Assembly: GCA_030549495.1 (NCBI GenBank)
Contig: JAUIRK010000885.1
Span: 1,054,001-1,118,000 of the forward strand
Source of the DNA: Nectonema munidae
Taxonomy: Eukaryota > Nematomorpha > Nectonematoida > Nectonematidae
Direction of reading: 5' to 3'
DNA length: 64,000 bases
The notes beneath the pieces are model-generated. The model saw only the letters and a list, made by a program, of their open reading frames with translations, was not told the DNA's origin and made no database searches. Position numbers and translations under genes: made by a program. Within the stretch, counting starts at the first letter, position 1; each line of letters begins with the position of its first letter. Positions 11,225-22,449 of the stretch are shown here, piece by piece.

Positions 11225-11500
11225 TTGTGTCGGTTTTTGTCCTGGTTTTTTCCTCTAAAGAATTCAAAGGTTTTTATGGTTAGGAAGTGCTCTGGCGACC
11301 CCATGCTAACTTTGTTAGTAATCAAGCTATCAGTAGAGAATAGGATTGTTTCCAACTTTGGGAGCGTTCGTGCTAGAATTGTATTGTTCACTCAGCTGTA
11401 TTTTTATATATTTGAATATATTGAAAAATATTTATATATCAAGGTATATCAGGATGCATATAATTCTTTATTGAATCTCTTGAAAACAATGTCTTGATAA
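11225..11500 (+). repeat. Dispersed repeat A, copy 1
   Basis: Core blocks AAGAATTCAAAGGTTTTTA, GGTTAGGAAGTGCTCTGGCG and TCAGCTGTATTTTTATATA recur in order at 13984, 41820 and 53135. The open frame through it (11207-11497) is incidental, because the other copies are not open in that frame. The class is unknown. Confidence 0.75.
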
Positions 11501-11874
11501 TAATAATAATTAATCATTGATCCATTTTTGCTAGATTTTCAATTCTGTATTGTTGCTTCAATCAATAACTGATTTATTCGTTTTTCTCTTTATTTTTCTG
11601 TTTTTAATTTTTCAAGTTTGTTTGCATTAATTTTTTGTTCCGCAAGTTTTATTTACAAAATCTTTCCAAAATGCTGAGAAAAAGAAGACAACTAATGAAA
11701 AATTAGAAAAGAACGAAAATTAAAAGTAAAGGATGATGATTTTAGTATTACTGAAACGGTGATTGCCAAGAATCTAAAATTGAAATCTCTTCAAAACCAT
11801 CTACACGAGGGAAAGAATTATCAAAATTTTGAAAAAAGTGTTATCCACATTTAGGTGTTTGTAACAAAGAGAGA

Positions 11875-12042
11875 CAGTGGCGTAGCCAAAAAATGGAAGT
11901 TGGGGGCATGCAAGGAATTTAGGGGGGCAAGCATATTGGAAATATGCATATTGGAAGGTATTTGGGGGGGGGGGGGGAGAAAAGATATTGTGGGGGGGGG
12001 GGGGGCACTGCCCCCTTGCCCCACCCTCTGGCTACGCCCCTG
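11875..12042. mobile_element. hAT-like MITE with GTAGCCA ends and long G runs
   Basis: The left end is CAGTGGCGTAGCCA. The reverse complement of the right end is CAGGGGCGTAGCCAGAGG. The interior carries two runs of about 14 Gs near 11965-11980 and 11991-12005, then a C-rich stretch. No clean target duplication is visible. Confidence 0.65.
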
Positions 12043-12359
12043 AGATAGTAAAAGTAAGCCTTCAAATGAATGCCTACATGATGAATAATTCTAAAATATA
12101 CAACGATTCATAGTAAAACTAATGATACAAATTTTTACGTTTCTTTAGATGAATTACAAAGCTTTATTGGTATGTAGTATCCTGGAGGTCTTACTCAGAA
12201 AAATATTCATGTAAATGTTTCGGTTATGGAAAATCTATGGCCTAGAAAAATCGGAATTTTTTTTGTCATGCTTAAAATAATAATTCACATGTTTTATATT
12301 TTAAAAAACAATAATAATATTTTATTTGGAGTTCAGCATAATTTGAAAAAAAATAAAAT

Positions 12360-12495
12360 TAAAACTTAGAAAACAATCAATACGAAAAACTTTAAACACA
12401 AATAAAATTTTATATGAGATTTACTTTGAATAAATTGCGCGATACCGAAAAAAAGTCTTGGAAACCTTGTTCCATATGTTATCTCTAGTTTAAAG
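12360..12495. repeat. Dispersed repeat D, copy 2
   Basis: This is the partner of 9640-9775, with ACAATCAATACGAAAAACTT, AATTTTATATGAGATTT and TTCCATATGTTATCTCTAG. The GGGAACCCC motif has decayed to GGAAACCTT here. Confidence 0.6.
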
Positions 12496-12499
12496 CCCG

Positions 12500-13950
12500 C
12501 TAAATGAATTCCTTTTTTCATTTTAATCTAACTTGATATAATGAGTTTTGGTAAGTGATAGTATATGCTAATTATAATTTTAAATTTTTGATAGACCTGC
12601 AAAAATATTAATTTGCAGACGCGTATTTATGGAGAGAGGTGCACAAGCCCTTTCTCCGCCCTCCTCCTCCTCCAGTTTTAAAACTACTCTAAAAAACCCA
12701 GTGGTAGACGTACTTTTTCCAAAAAAAAATTCTATAATCTCTTCACGTCTTATAATCAATCGAGAGCAAAAAATAAAATAGTATATACTTTTAAAATAAT
12801 TTTCAAATCAATCAATATTTCTGTGATATATGACTGGAATAAATTGTATTATAAACACATGTGTATTAAATTTTGATGTTTACAGTAAATAATTTTTAAG
12901 CTCTTGCCAATCTCAACGCACTCGCCTAAGATCGTCTTTTGTGACGGATACAACAAGTAAAACCTGAAAATTCGAAATTTGGCATTTGAATCTTCTATAC
13001 CTAGCCATTATTTTGGTGAAGAGTAAATGAAAATAAATGTTACGCTCCAGTCAACTTCACACTTGATATGAAAATCAGATATTGAATTGCCATCACTATT
13101 AAAATTTGTTAGACTGATGCTTTGAGGAAAGTTGCTAAACTGATTAGAAACTCGAGGAACATTTCTATATTAAAAAAAAAAAGAATTCAACGAACAAGTA
13201 AATTCATATTGAGCTAAGTTAAGAAGTCAAACAAAATATTTTGTGTAAAATCTTTATAATTCTGAAAAGTATAAGCATTATTTTAAAATATCTCTTTGTC
13301 AGGGCATACTTTGATTTATAAGATGGAACATTTAACATAATTTGGATTAGGTAAAAATATCTGTAAGAATTTTTTAGGCATACATTCAACTCTTTTTACT
13401 TCGAATTCTTCATTATTCGTGCAAATAAATTTTTTTCTTAAAGTTTTCTTCACTTTTCACCTTTGAAAAGGAGAGAGATAACAAGATTTTAAAGATTTTA
13501 ATACAAATAATTAAGCATTTGACGTTTATGGAAAAAATATTTCTATTCTAATTTGATATTATATTAACTCCATAAAATATAACAGCAAAAATATTGTTTT
13601 TTTCACAATCGGAACGATTTTATTATCCGATTAGTTATATTAAATGTCGTATTCGATTCAATGAAGGTTGACTATTTTCCATTTCAAACCTAACTTGATA
13701 AAAATGAGTTTTGGTAAGTAATAGTTCATTTCCCTAAAATTTTACTTCTAAAATTATACTTTCTAAAAGTATATACTTGTAGAATTCAACAATCATTTTG
13801 ATATAATTGCGTTACTTAAATTGTCAAGATTCTGAAGAAGAAAAAAAACACTTGACAAAAAACCGAAAACGAGTAAAATAGTAATCTTTGTATGTTAGGA
13901 AGCATATCTCTTGTATAATCATATTCTTTTATTTAGGAAAAAGCTACATT
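12500..13950. other. Non-coding AT-rich stretch
   Basis: No gene or clear element. A pyrimidine-rich CTCCTCCTCCTCC run is at about 12660-12672. A minus-strand splice-acceptor-like TTTTCAG at about 12966-12972 precedes a moderately balanced 90-bp stretch, but only one frame is open there and it matches nothing I know. Confidence 0.4.
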
Positions 13951-13964
13951 CCGTCGTTTCAGTT

Positions 13965-14180
13965 TTTTATCTTGATTTTCTTCCTCCAAAGAATTCAAAG
14001 GTTTTTACGGTTAGGTAGTGCTCTGGCGACCCGATTCTAACCTTGTTGGTAATCAAGGTATCACTAGACATTAAGTTTGTTTCCCAAATTGAGAGCGTTC
14101 GCGTTAGGATTGTATCGTTCATTCAGCTGTATTTATATATTTGTAACATACATTCTTGTAAAATAATATATATAACAACC
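13965..14180 (+). repeat. Dispersed repeat A, copy 2
   Basis: It contains AAGAATTCAAAGGTTTTTAC, GGTTAGGTAGTGCTCTGGCG, ACCCGATTCTAA and TTCAGCTGTATTTATATATT in the same order as the copies at 11225, 41795 and 53125. Confidence 0.75.
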
Positions 14181-15316
14181 GGATGTGCTCTTCTAACTAT
14201 ATTAGTAAGTCGAAAATTCTCGTAAAATCATATTTACTAACATTTTAGTTAAACAGACAAAGAAATTAGTGAAAACTTTGAGCATAGTTTCAATAGGATT
14301 TCTAACATTTTTCGAGTTCAGGGCCATCGCTAAGCAAAATTTATTTGGATGATACATAAACAAACATTCTTCCACTTTATCAATATGAAGTTTTAACTTG
14401 TTTGTGCATTTTAACTAAAATTACAAATCAATCGCACATCTATTTTTGTAAATTAAAAATTCTATCTAATTGAATATGTATCTGGTTCTTAACTGAGTAA
14501 GAAAAATTAAAAAAATTAAAATAAGTTTAAAATTATATTCTCTTGTTTCTTTGAATAAAATATTCTAAAGATGAACCTTTAAAAATTCTTTTTCAACTTG
14601 TCTTATACCAACTTTCCTTTAAAATGTCGTAAATTTATTTTTCTTTTTCTATTCTAAAATCTAAATGTTTTGTGCCCTTTTGTGGTTGAAGTTTAGTGTT
14701 TTTTCAGTTATATTAAACTTGTAGGAAGTTTCATGAGTCTGAATTAAATTTAGAATAACTTGTGACTCTAAACACGTTCTAGTTCATTTTGAAAGTAGTT
14801 CTATCTTAAACTTGAAGAGGTCTCTAAATTTTTACACTCGTTTATAAACAAAGCATTTCTGATAATGTTGTAGTCCGGGTACCAGTACCTTTATTATCCT
14901 CTACCTTCTCCTGATGAAACAGTTTTGACTGACAAAAGTGTTGCCTTGTTATTTTTAAAATTGAGAGAACTTCAAAATTCCATCTAATGTTTTGAATTTG
15001 ATTGGGAACAAATTTTTTCTTTGATTAAATCTCTAATGAAATTGAAGTAAATTTTTCCCAATTGCAAAATATGAAACGCTTTCCACTTTAAGGTTTTAAA
15101 TCGGTTTGAATGCTTTGGATACTACACGAATTAAATTGAATATGTTTGTAAGAAATCTCTAAGTATATCACCCATTGTTATTGTTTAATGGTGTTCCTAA
15201 CAGAGACTACAATATCAGTATTTCCCATCTAGAAATCCTTAAGAATCTTCTGTGTATGTGTGTTTTTAGCTTTGTAATGAAAGGATTAGTTCTAACAGTT
15301 TCTGGAAGATTACTCA

Positions 15317-15845
15317 GATGGAATCTATTTCAAAACAAATGATTGTTTTCAAAATACAGTAATTCTCTTCAGATAGTTCTCTATCATGATGATTTTGTAA
15401 TTTCCAATCCAATTGGTACAAAAGTAAAAAGGTGAAAATAAGTTGCTTTATATGCTCTTGGTAATTTCCTTCACGTTTTAGATCTAAATTGTATTTTATT
15501 CAGCCTGTCTTTTATGTATGTCAAAATTAGTTAAAGAAATCGGTTTGATAAATTTTGGAGCCTTTGATACATGTCTAAAATATTTGGAGCAAGAAGGTAT
15601 TTCAATAATTAAAAATAATTCCAAATATACTTTTTTGGTACAGTATCTGTAATAGTAGGAGATAACTTAGCTTTACATAGTTTAGGAGGCTTTGTTGAAT
15701 CTTTTAATGCAGACCGGGTTTGTAGATTTTGTTTGTCTAATCGTGACAAATTGAAAAATTGTTTTAGTTGTGATAATTTTGTTTCTAGATCACCTGATTT
15801 ACATAAATTACATGTTGAAAATGTTTTTAGGTCCCTCTTTATCTA
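15317..15845 (+). pseudogene. Fossil of an unclassified element gene (GDNL...CRFC family)
   Basis: Fragments on the plus strand in several frames read, in order: DGIYFKTNDCFQ, QIVLYHDDFVISNPIGTK, GAFDTCLKYLEQEGI, SVIVGDNLALHSLGGF, and ADRVCRFCLSNRDKL followed by a CFSC pair. The pattern 'LQI-L-DD-NPLG-K', then 'L...EGI', then 'GDNL-H-LGGF', then 'CR-C' is one I recall from uncharacterised multi-copy proteins in fish, cnidarian and arthropod genomes. Those are usually linked to mobile DNA, but I cannot name the superfamily. At least three frame changes and stops separate the pieces. The region 14870-15317 may hold more worn N-terminal sequence. Confidence 0.6.
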
Positions 15846-15869
15846 AAATTTATGGAGTTAAACGTGTTC

Positions 15870-18030
15870 TCCATTCAATAATCTCACCTTTTTCAATGTT
15901 ATAAGGTCTTCGGTTTTGTTGAGGTGTTATTTTTCAGTTCTAGCTTTTTAAATTTTTCTTTTCTTAAATTAGAAAATTCACTTTAAAATAGTATAACTTT
16001 TATTTAATGATTTAGGTTACCTTTCTGTATTTTTACCTCTTTTTATTGGGCAATTAAATCAGATCAATCTTCTTTTCTTCTTTTTTAGTTTTTAAAGTTG
16101 TGTTCCCTAGTTTTGGTCCTTAAATATATGAAGGATATATTGAGTTTTTTTCGTTATCTTTTTCAAAATCTTTTAAAAAAACAATTATACTCTAGTAAAT
16201 TTTGGTCCCTTTTCAAATTTTTAACAACTATTTTAAAAATCTTTCATTCTCTAAATTATTTAATTTTTGATTCTGTTCTCCTTTTTTTTTTTTTTTCTTA
16301 TACATACTATTGGTATTATCAGGATTTTAAAAATATTACCTTTTATGGATTTTATTTTTGGTTGGTTGTTAGCATAAAAACTATTTTTATAATCAAATTC
16401 TTTTTAGAAAATTTTTCTGTGTAAGATTGTTTTGTTCCTTAATAACATTTTTTTTTATTTTTAAAAATAAAGTTCGCAAAATACTTTTCAAAATTTGTTT
16501 TGGATTTAGTTTGGGTTTTTGTGTAGTAAAAAATATTATTTTTAAATTTTTTTCTATATTTGTTGCATATAAAATTTGTATTTTTTCTGTTTTTGTTTTT
16601 TAAATTTTTCCTCTTTGTCAATTATTATAAAAAAAAGTTAAACCTGAAAGACTCAAATTATTAAAGTAGTTTATTTGGGAATAGAAGTTTTAGTTTACGA
16701 TTTTTGTTAGAGTGAAGATTTATAGTTTAGTAGAAGTTGTTTTAAGTACTAAAAAACGATAAATTTTTATTTGGGTTTTTTTTCTTATAGTCAAGAAAAA
16801 TGATATAGGTATTTTATTTATTTTATTAATTCTATTTCTTTTACGTTTTTTTTTTAATTAAAGGGTTGGAAAAATGATAGTAAAGATAGTCGAGAAGAAA
16901 GATTCATTATTCAGACTGTTTACTCTATTTTTTGTTTAAAATGGTTTGTTTCTTTGCTTTTTATTCTTATCCTACTTTATTTTTTTTAGTCCTACAAGTA
17001 ATGTATACAATTAGTGATTAATGGTCAATATATTTAAAGATTGGATTCCTACGATTAGAAAGGTGAAATACTTCAATTTTAGAATATAGAAACCAATTTT
17101 TTATTTATCTAGTCTATTGGAGAAATTAAAATCAAGTGGGGGGAAAATTTCAAGATAACAAAGTTCTGAAGTTTTGGAAAAAAAGAAAAAAGGAAATAAG
17201 TTCAAAAAATACATTGAGTTCAGAAGATATAACTATAATCAACGAAATAGTTGGTCAAGAGAATAAAGTTTCTGTGTGTGGAAAATAGGTTAGCAACACA
17301 GGGAATATATTTTGTTAAAAAAGTATAAAAGTTTTTCGAAATATCCTTTCTGGAAAGAGAGTGAGTTAGTTTCATAAAATATAGTTGAGTTTATTTACTT
17401 TTTTAGATTTTATAGATTTGGAAGATTGAAGTTATATGAAATAAAAAAGGTTTAGTTGTGGTTTAAAATAATAGATATTATTTTATTAAAAGTATAGCTA
17501 TCTATGAAAAGGTGTTAGTATATGAAGAGGATCTAATAAAGAAAAAAAATGTATATTTTTTTCCTCTTTTTTGTTTTCTACAAATTTTTTAAGATCTCAA
17601 GTTATTCTAAAATATTGGATAAATTCTTAAAAAAGTTTTGAAATTTTTAAGTTTGAAATAATGAAATAAAATTATATACTATTGAAGTAAATATTTTCAA
17701 ATAAAATTCATTTTCTCTTTATCTTGATAATGTTTTAATATGTTTTTCTGATTGTTTTTTGACTGATTAAATATTGTTGTTCTACCTATATCTTCAACTT
17801 GTCATATCTCTTGTGTTAAAAAGTATGTTTTTTAAAAATATGATTTTTTCTTTAGTGTAAAAATAGATAAAAGAATACTTTCCGTACTATTAAAATTAAT
17901 AGAAATAAAAATTATTTTAAATTTGTTTTGATGTACTCTCTGTTCTTGTTTTTTGAATAAAGTTTTAATTTTTTTTCTATTTTTTGAATCGTTATGTAGA
18001 CTGAAATTTTTTGAAAAGTAAGTGTTTTAT
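15870..18030. other. Strongly T-biased AT-rich region without genes
   Basis: Between about 15890 and 17030 the plus strand is dominated by T runs and becomes more mixed afterwards. The open frames on both strands are low-complexity (Phe/Leu/Tyr or Lys/Asn). No gene, RNA or element was recognised. Confidence 0.5.
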
Positions 18031-18034
18031 ATGA

Positions 18035-18425
18035 TTTTTTAGGGCAAGCTAATTATAAATGTGCTAGTAGAATTTACTAATTAAATAGTCGAAATATGGA
18101 AAAAATATATACTAGTTACTCTGGTATTACTTACTAACCTAATAAATTGGGTGTATAATAATCTTAGTATATGGTCCTATTTGGTTTAGTAATCATTACT
18201 ATTTTAATTAGTTATTTTGTCCACCAATTCAGTACATTTTACTACTTTGTATCAGTAATATTTACTATTCTCCTCAGTATGACATACTATCTTATTAAGT
18301 ATTAACACTCATTTTTATTAGTAAGTTAAACCGACTAGTTAGTACGCTTTCCAAATATAATTAGTATAGGTTACTGTCCATAAAACGACTAATTGATTAG
18401 TAATACATACTGACCTTTTCTCTCT
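18035..18425. repeat. TACTAA/TTAGTA-rich repeat, copy 1
   Basis: The motif TACTAA, TTAGTA or a close variant recurs more than a dozen times on both strands in about 390 bp. The segment ends ACTGACCTTTTCTCTCTG. A similar stretch at 55915-56225 ends GGAACTTTTTTCTCACTG. The repeated short inverted motifs suggest a non-autonomous element with many internal binding-like sites. Confidence 0.5.
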
Positions 18426-18429
18426 GTGA

Positions 18430-18590
18430 AGGTATAGCTATGCAGTAACAAGGGCCGGCAGGCGTTTAGTGGGATGGAAAGTTCAGGTAGACCTGGATTC
18501 ATCATTCCGAGCGGGCCATGATACCCGAAAGGATGAGTGCGAACGTTACAAACAATTTACCTATAACTCATAACTTATGTTAGGAAATTT
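18430..18590 (+). repeat. Dispersed repeat B (3' part of A/B), copy 1
   Basis: It shares TATGCAGT, GGCGTTTAGTGGGATGGAA, TTCAGGTAGACCTGGATTCA and GAACGTTACAAACAAT with 53336-53450 in the same order. At 53 kb it directly follows repeat A, so A and B are probably two parts of one element. Here part A is absent. Confidence 0.7.
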
Positions 18591-19179
18591 TTAGTAAACA
18601 AGCACCAATTGAACAAAAGAAAATCGCCATGAAAATAATAATCATAAATAGTACATAATTAATTGATGTTATTCACTCTAAAAAATAGTTTTTCTTCCTA
18701 AAAATTTGATTGAATGGTAAACTTAACCAATTAGAATGTAACACTCTGTCCCTTCACAAAACGCTGTTTTTTTATCCAAATGCACATTGGCTTATCCCCT
18801 TAAAAGAAACGCATACGCATGTACAGTAGCGTATTCAAGGGCGTCATCGGATGATAGATCCCTTTCTTAAAATGAAGTATGAATCTTTTATATTTATCAG
18901 TTTATTTGAAATAGTTATTTATGTAAGTAGAAGTATATTGGAAATTAAAAGTAAAAACGAATTTTCTTTTAAAAGTCTATTTAAAATAAATACCATTATT
19001 TTTCCCCCATCTAGTTGCTTTACATAATGTATTTTTAGAAGAATTTATATATATATTTATTTTATTCATTTTTGGACATCTTTTTCTCTCTTTCTCTCAA
19101 TATGTTATTCCAGTACTTTAGAAAAGCGAAACATAAATTTTTAATACAAATTTTTCATTTTTAACGTTTCCATCCCAAA

Positions 19180-20262
19180 ATGTCGTCATCAAAAAGAGAA
19201 AAGTTGATAGTGAATTCGTGTGTTCGAAGAAAAATAGACCAATGTCTATTTTTTATACAAATAAAAAAAAAACCAAAACGTCTACTGTGCCCAGAGTCAA
19301 TTTCTGTTAATAAAAGATATAATGTTAAAAGACACTACATTTCCAAACACTCATCTCTTTGCGATAGTTATCAAGGTCAACATCGAAAAGACAAAGTCGA
19401 AAAACTGATTAGAGAATTAAAAGAACAGCAGATCATTTTCTTGAAAAAAAAGTAATAATACTTAATATATTATTGAAGCTAGTTATATTGTTAGTGAGAA
19501 GATTGTAAAACATTCAAAAAGTTATTCTGATGGTCAATGTGTCAAAGGATGCCCACAAGGAGTAGTTGATATTTTATGTCCAAGTAAGAGACAAAAAATT
19601 TATAATATAAGTTTGTCTCGTAGAAATGTAACAAGACAGATTGACGAACTTCCTTACAATATAAAAACAAGCTTGAAAGAACGTGCTTCAAAATGTAATC
19701 ATTTTTCTTTGGCTATGAAAGTACGGACGTAGTAAATACAGCAGAACTTGCAGTTTTTGTCCATGGAATTGATGTCGATTTCAATATTACAGAAGAAATG
19801 CTAAGTCTTCAACCAATGAAAGACACTATCACTGAAGAGAATATTTTTCACGAAATAAAAACTTTAATGACTGAATTTAATCTTCATTTTGAAAGACTTC
19901 ATGGCTTAGCAAGAGATGGTGCACATGGAATGTTTGGTGGTAAAGTTACCTTAACCTCTAAAATAAAAATAAAATTTTCTATGAACTTAAACAAAATTTT
20001 TTTCCGTGTTTCACTGCATAATTCAAATCAAATTTGAACATGTGATGCATAAAGTTGTTTCGAGTTATAAAATCTCGTGAGAAAAAAATTTCACTATTTG
20101 GAAGTACTTATATATGTGAGCAGCTATTTACAAAAATGAAATAAGTAAAATCAAGAAGAAGATCATGGCTGACAGATAATCATCTTAAAAATAATCTAAG
20201 AGTAGCCAATTCTAGTGTTTCTTCAAACATTGAAGCAATGGTGAAAAAACACCAAGGGATAC
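19180..20262 (+). pseudogene. Internally deleted hAT transposase (GTF2IRD2-like type)
   Basis: An N-terminal Cys/His finger region (RLLCPESISVNKRYNVKRHY then SKHS) is followed by QGQHRKDKVEKL, as in GTF2IRD2-type hAT proteins. Next come KHSKSYSDGQCVKGC, ISLSRRNVTRQIDEL, CNHFSLAM, MLSLQPMKDT and RLHGLARDGAHGMFGG, around the first catalytic Asp region. FEHVMHKVVSSYKIS at about 20034-20078 then runs into KKISLFGSTYICEQLF, the hAT C-terminal dimerisation region (about 20090-20250). Roughly 250 codons of the usual catalytic core are missing at that join. Stops and frameshifts occur elsewhere, for example after FFLKKK at 19453. Ends and target duplication were not found. Confidence 0.8.
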
Positions 20263-20264
20263 TC

Positions 20265-20990
20265 AACTACACGGAATACCTATACTCAGTTCCGTCGTTA
20301 TATCTTTTGAGCCTTCCCCCTCCCTGACGCAATATTTTGAAATTTTTTAAAAATAATAAAGATTTGATTGTATACAATCATGTTATAAAGAACATTTCAA
20401 AGATGTTAGCTTTGAATGATAAACATTCAAATAAACTTAATGTATAGGAATACAAATATATAAGTGTCTCTAACAGGTGGTGTTCGATCTCAAATTACCG
20501 CTTTGGGTGAGCCCACCTCCCGCCCAGGGGGGGTAGGGGGTTGAATGGCTCAAACAAGGCTCTCCCTATACTCATATTTAAGCGAGAAACTTACGTAGTT
20601 TTGAAAATTTTAAGCATTTAAAAAAGATAAAAGGGTAGTGTTAATCAATAGAATTGGCAAATTGACATAATTAGTAAAGATAAGACTAGAATGTGTATGC
20701 ACACAACACGAACATTACATTAATTTATATGATATGTTATGTATTTCATCTTGTCAAAGAAAGATCATTTTTGTCGAAAATAATAAGTATTATTATCCAT
20801 GCATGAGGGTTTTCAAAATTATAAATTATAGATTTAAATAATTATATGATGTATGAAATTTTAAGGCAGTGTAGTAGTGATTATATTGAAACATTATCCA
20901 TATGCCTTTCACGTTCAGGCAATACGATCGAGGCAAACCATCAGTGTTTGTAAAGAGGTTTGATCATTAAAAATGCTTAATTTGTTAATT
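20265..20990. other. Non-coding stretch after the hAT fossil
   Basis: No gene seen. A G-rich patch (CAGGGGGGGTAGGGGG, about 20525-20540) close to CCACCTCCCGCCC looks like worn MITE ends, but no matching partner end was found. Confidence 0.35.
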
Positions 20991-20995
20991 TTATT

Positions 20996-21325
20996 TTAAA
21001 AAGTATATATGAAATAACGTGAAACTTTTAGGTATAGCCTGATTCGAATACAAACATGAATAAAAATAGGAAAAGCATTACAAGCAAAAATATAGTAGCC
21101 ATGTGTCTGGTGCTGTCTCCGTATGTTCCTTGTCCGAGGTCGAATGGTTAACAGGCATACACGCAAGCCCTCTTCGATCGTCTGAAGCCACGACATCATG
21201 ATATTGCGTTTCGTGTGTTCAATGTTCATAGCATAAAAGACAGACTCACGCAGGTATGCTGCTAAGAAACGAAGAACTTCAATTGCTTTGTTTGTAATGA
21301 TGGGATATTTCCTTTAAAGGGACAA
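20996..21325 (-). CDS. Candidate host exon, product unknown
   Basis: A minus-strand frame of balanced composition reads KYPIITNKAIEVLRFLAAYL, RESVFYAMNIEHTKRNIMM, SWLQTIEEGLRVCLLTIRP then RTRNIRRQHQTHGYY. It opens just after an acceptor-like CCCTTTAAAG (about 21316-21325) and has no stop for about 100 codons. Composition is clearly more GC-rich than the flanks. A donor GTATGC at about 21140 (after EEGLR) would end the exon early. I do not recognise the protein. A decayed element gene is the alternative. Confidence 0.4.
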
Positions 21326-21769
21326 CCAGAATGAAGTCATATCTTTTGAAAGGCCTCAGTTTCAGTCGTCTGTCTTTTCTGATTTCCATCAGCTCATCCT
21401 ATCCGAAAACAGTTAATGCTGCCGACTTCACTCAATAGTGACAGATTTAATTAAAAAACTTAAGAAAAAAGATTGGGTGTGTTAATTTGTTGCAACAATC
21501 CAGCAACTCGAGCTTAAAACATTATAATAAGCATGATTATGGTAGTGATGTAACGTCAATCAAATATGATTGACAAGAAAATAAAAATGAAACCTTTTAG
21601 CGTTTGAAACCCAAATTAATAATTTTAATGTTCTGTTTGGCAGATACTTATGCATGATTTCCCTGACAAATGGTAAGAATTTAAGTAGTTGTCGACAATC
21701 TCAAAAACGTTTTGGTCTCTTTCTGAAAAATCGTTTCTGAAAGTTTTTGCAAAATAAATATTGTTTAAT

Positions 21770-22295
21770 TATGTCGTGTTTTTTAGAATTGAGCTTTTTC
21801 AATGATATCAGTTGACTCATCCAACTGAATGGCGAAACGTTTGATTCTTTGAATGCTTGCTATCACTTGTTGAGACCCAAACTAATGGTGTTTTTTTAAC
21901 ATATCGATTTTCAATTTTGCTAATATTTTTCAACGAAATATTTAAAATTTTACAGCATACTGGTGCTAATTCACTAATTGTCGTCTTTTTCGCAACCATT
22001 TCTGTGACAGGATAACTCACATGGAACTTTGTCGGAAGTTGTAGGTTTGGTTATTCGTTGTGATTGATTTGTTTGATCAGATAGGTCCATTAAAATATTC
22101 AATAAATTTCTTGCATAAATGAGAGTGCTTTGTGTGAAGGTGTCTTTTCAACTTACGAAGCATAGCTTAGTCTGCCAATTCTTTGCCATACACAACTGAC
22201 TGAAGTTCTTCTTTTGATGAAATGTATACAAAGGACAAGTAGTATTCGTTACAATGGGGCTCAACTGATTTAGAAGTAACACTGCTAGTAATGTA
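21770..22295 (-). pseudogene. hAT transposase fragment, ZBED5/FAM200-like (copy 1)
   Basis: On the minus strand the pieces run from a BED-like zinc finger to the catalytic region. YLSFVYISSKEELQ, KELAD and LRKLKRHLHTKHSHL (about 22230-22110) form the C-terminal half of the BED finger. The cysteine pair that should precede it reads SVVYGK rather than C-x2-C. Then come VSYPVTEMVAKKTTISELAP (about 22015-21960) and IQRIKRFAIQLDESTDII (about 21850-21798), the hAT motif with the first catalytic Asp. Frames shift at least twice. No later catalytic or dimerisation part was seen toward lower coordinates. Confidence 0.7.
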
Positions 22296-22344
22296 TGTCC
22301 TACCAACGAGACCAGTACAAGTGACACTTTTTTCATTGTCACGA

Positions 22345-22448
22345 TTTTATACTTGTTTTCACCGAGGAAAGGAAGCTTGATGTTGATCGAAACGAAGAAC
22401 ATGACTAATTGAAGCTCAGTATCTAACCAACTTTACTCACGCCTCCAA
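22345..22448 (-). repeat. tRNA-headed SINE copy 2
   Basis: The plus strand reads TTTTCACCGAGGAAAGG, CTTGATGTTGATCGAAACG, and CAGTATCTAACCAACTTTAC followed by TCACGCCTCC. It matches the SINE at 53508-53665 with an internal deletion, orientation minus. It lies at the 5' edge of the hAT fragment. Confidence 0.6.
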
Positions 22449-22449
22449 T

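Noticed and set aside
11207-11497. 96-codon plus-strand open frame
   Set aside because: It lies on dispersed repeat A. The frame is not kept in the other three copies.
16098-16424. 108-codon frame rich in Phe, Leu and Tyr, like a membrane protein
   Set aside because: The T-rich strand bias of the region makes such frames likely. There is no start context, charge pattern or motif.
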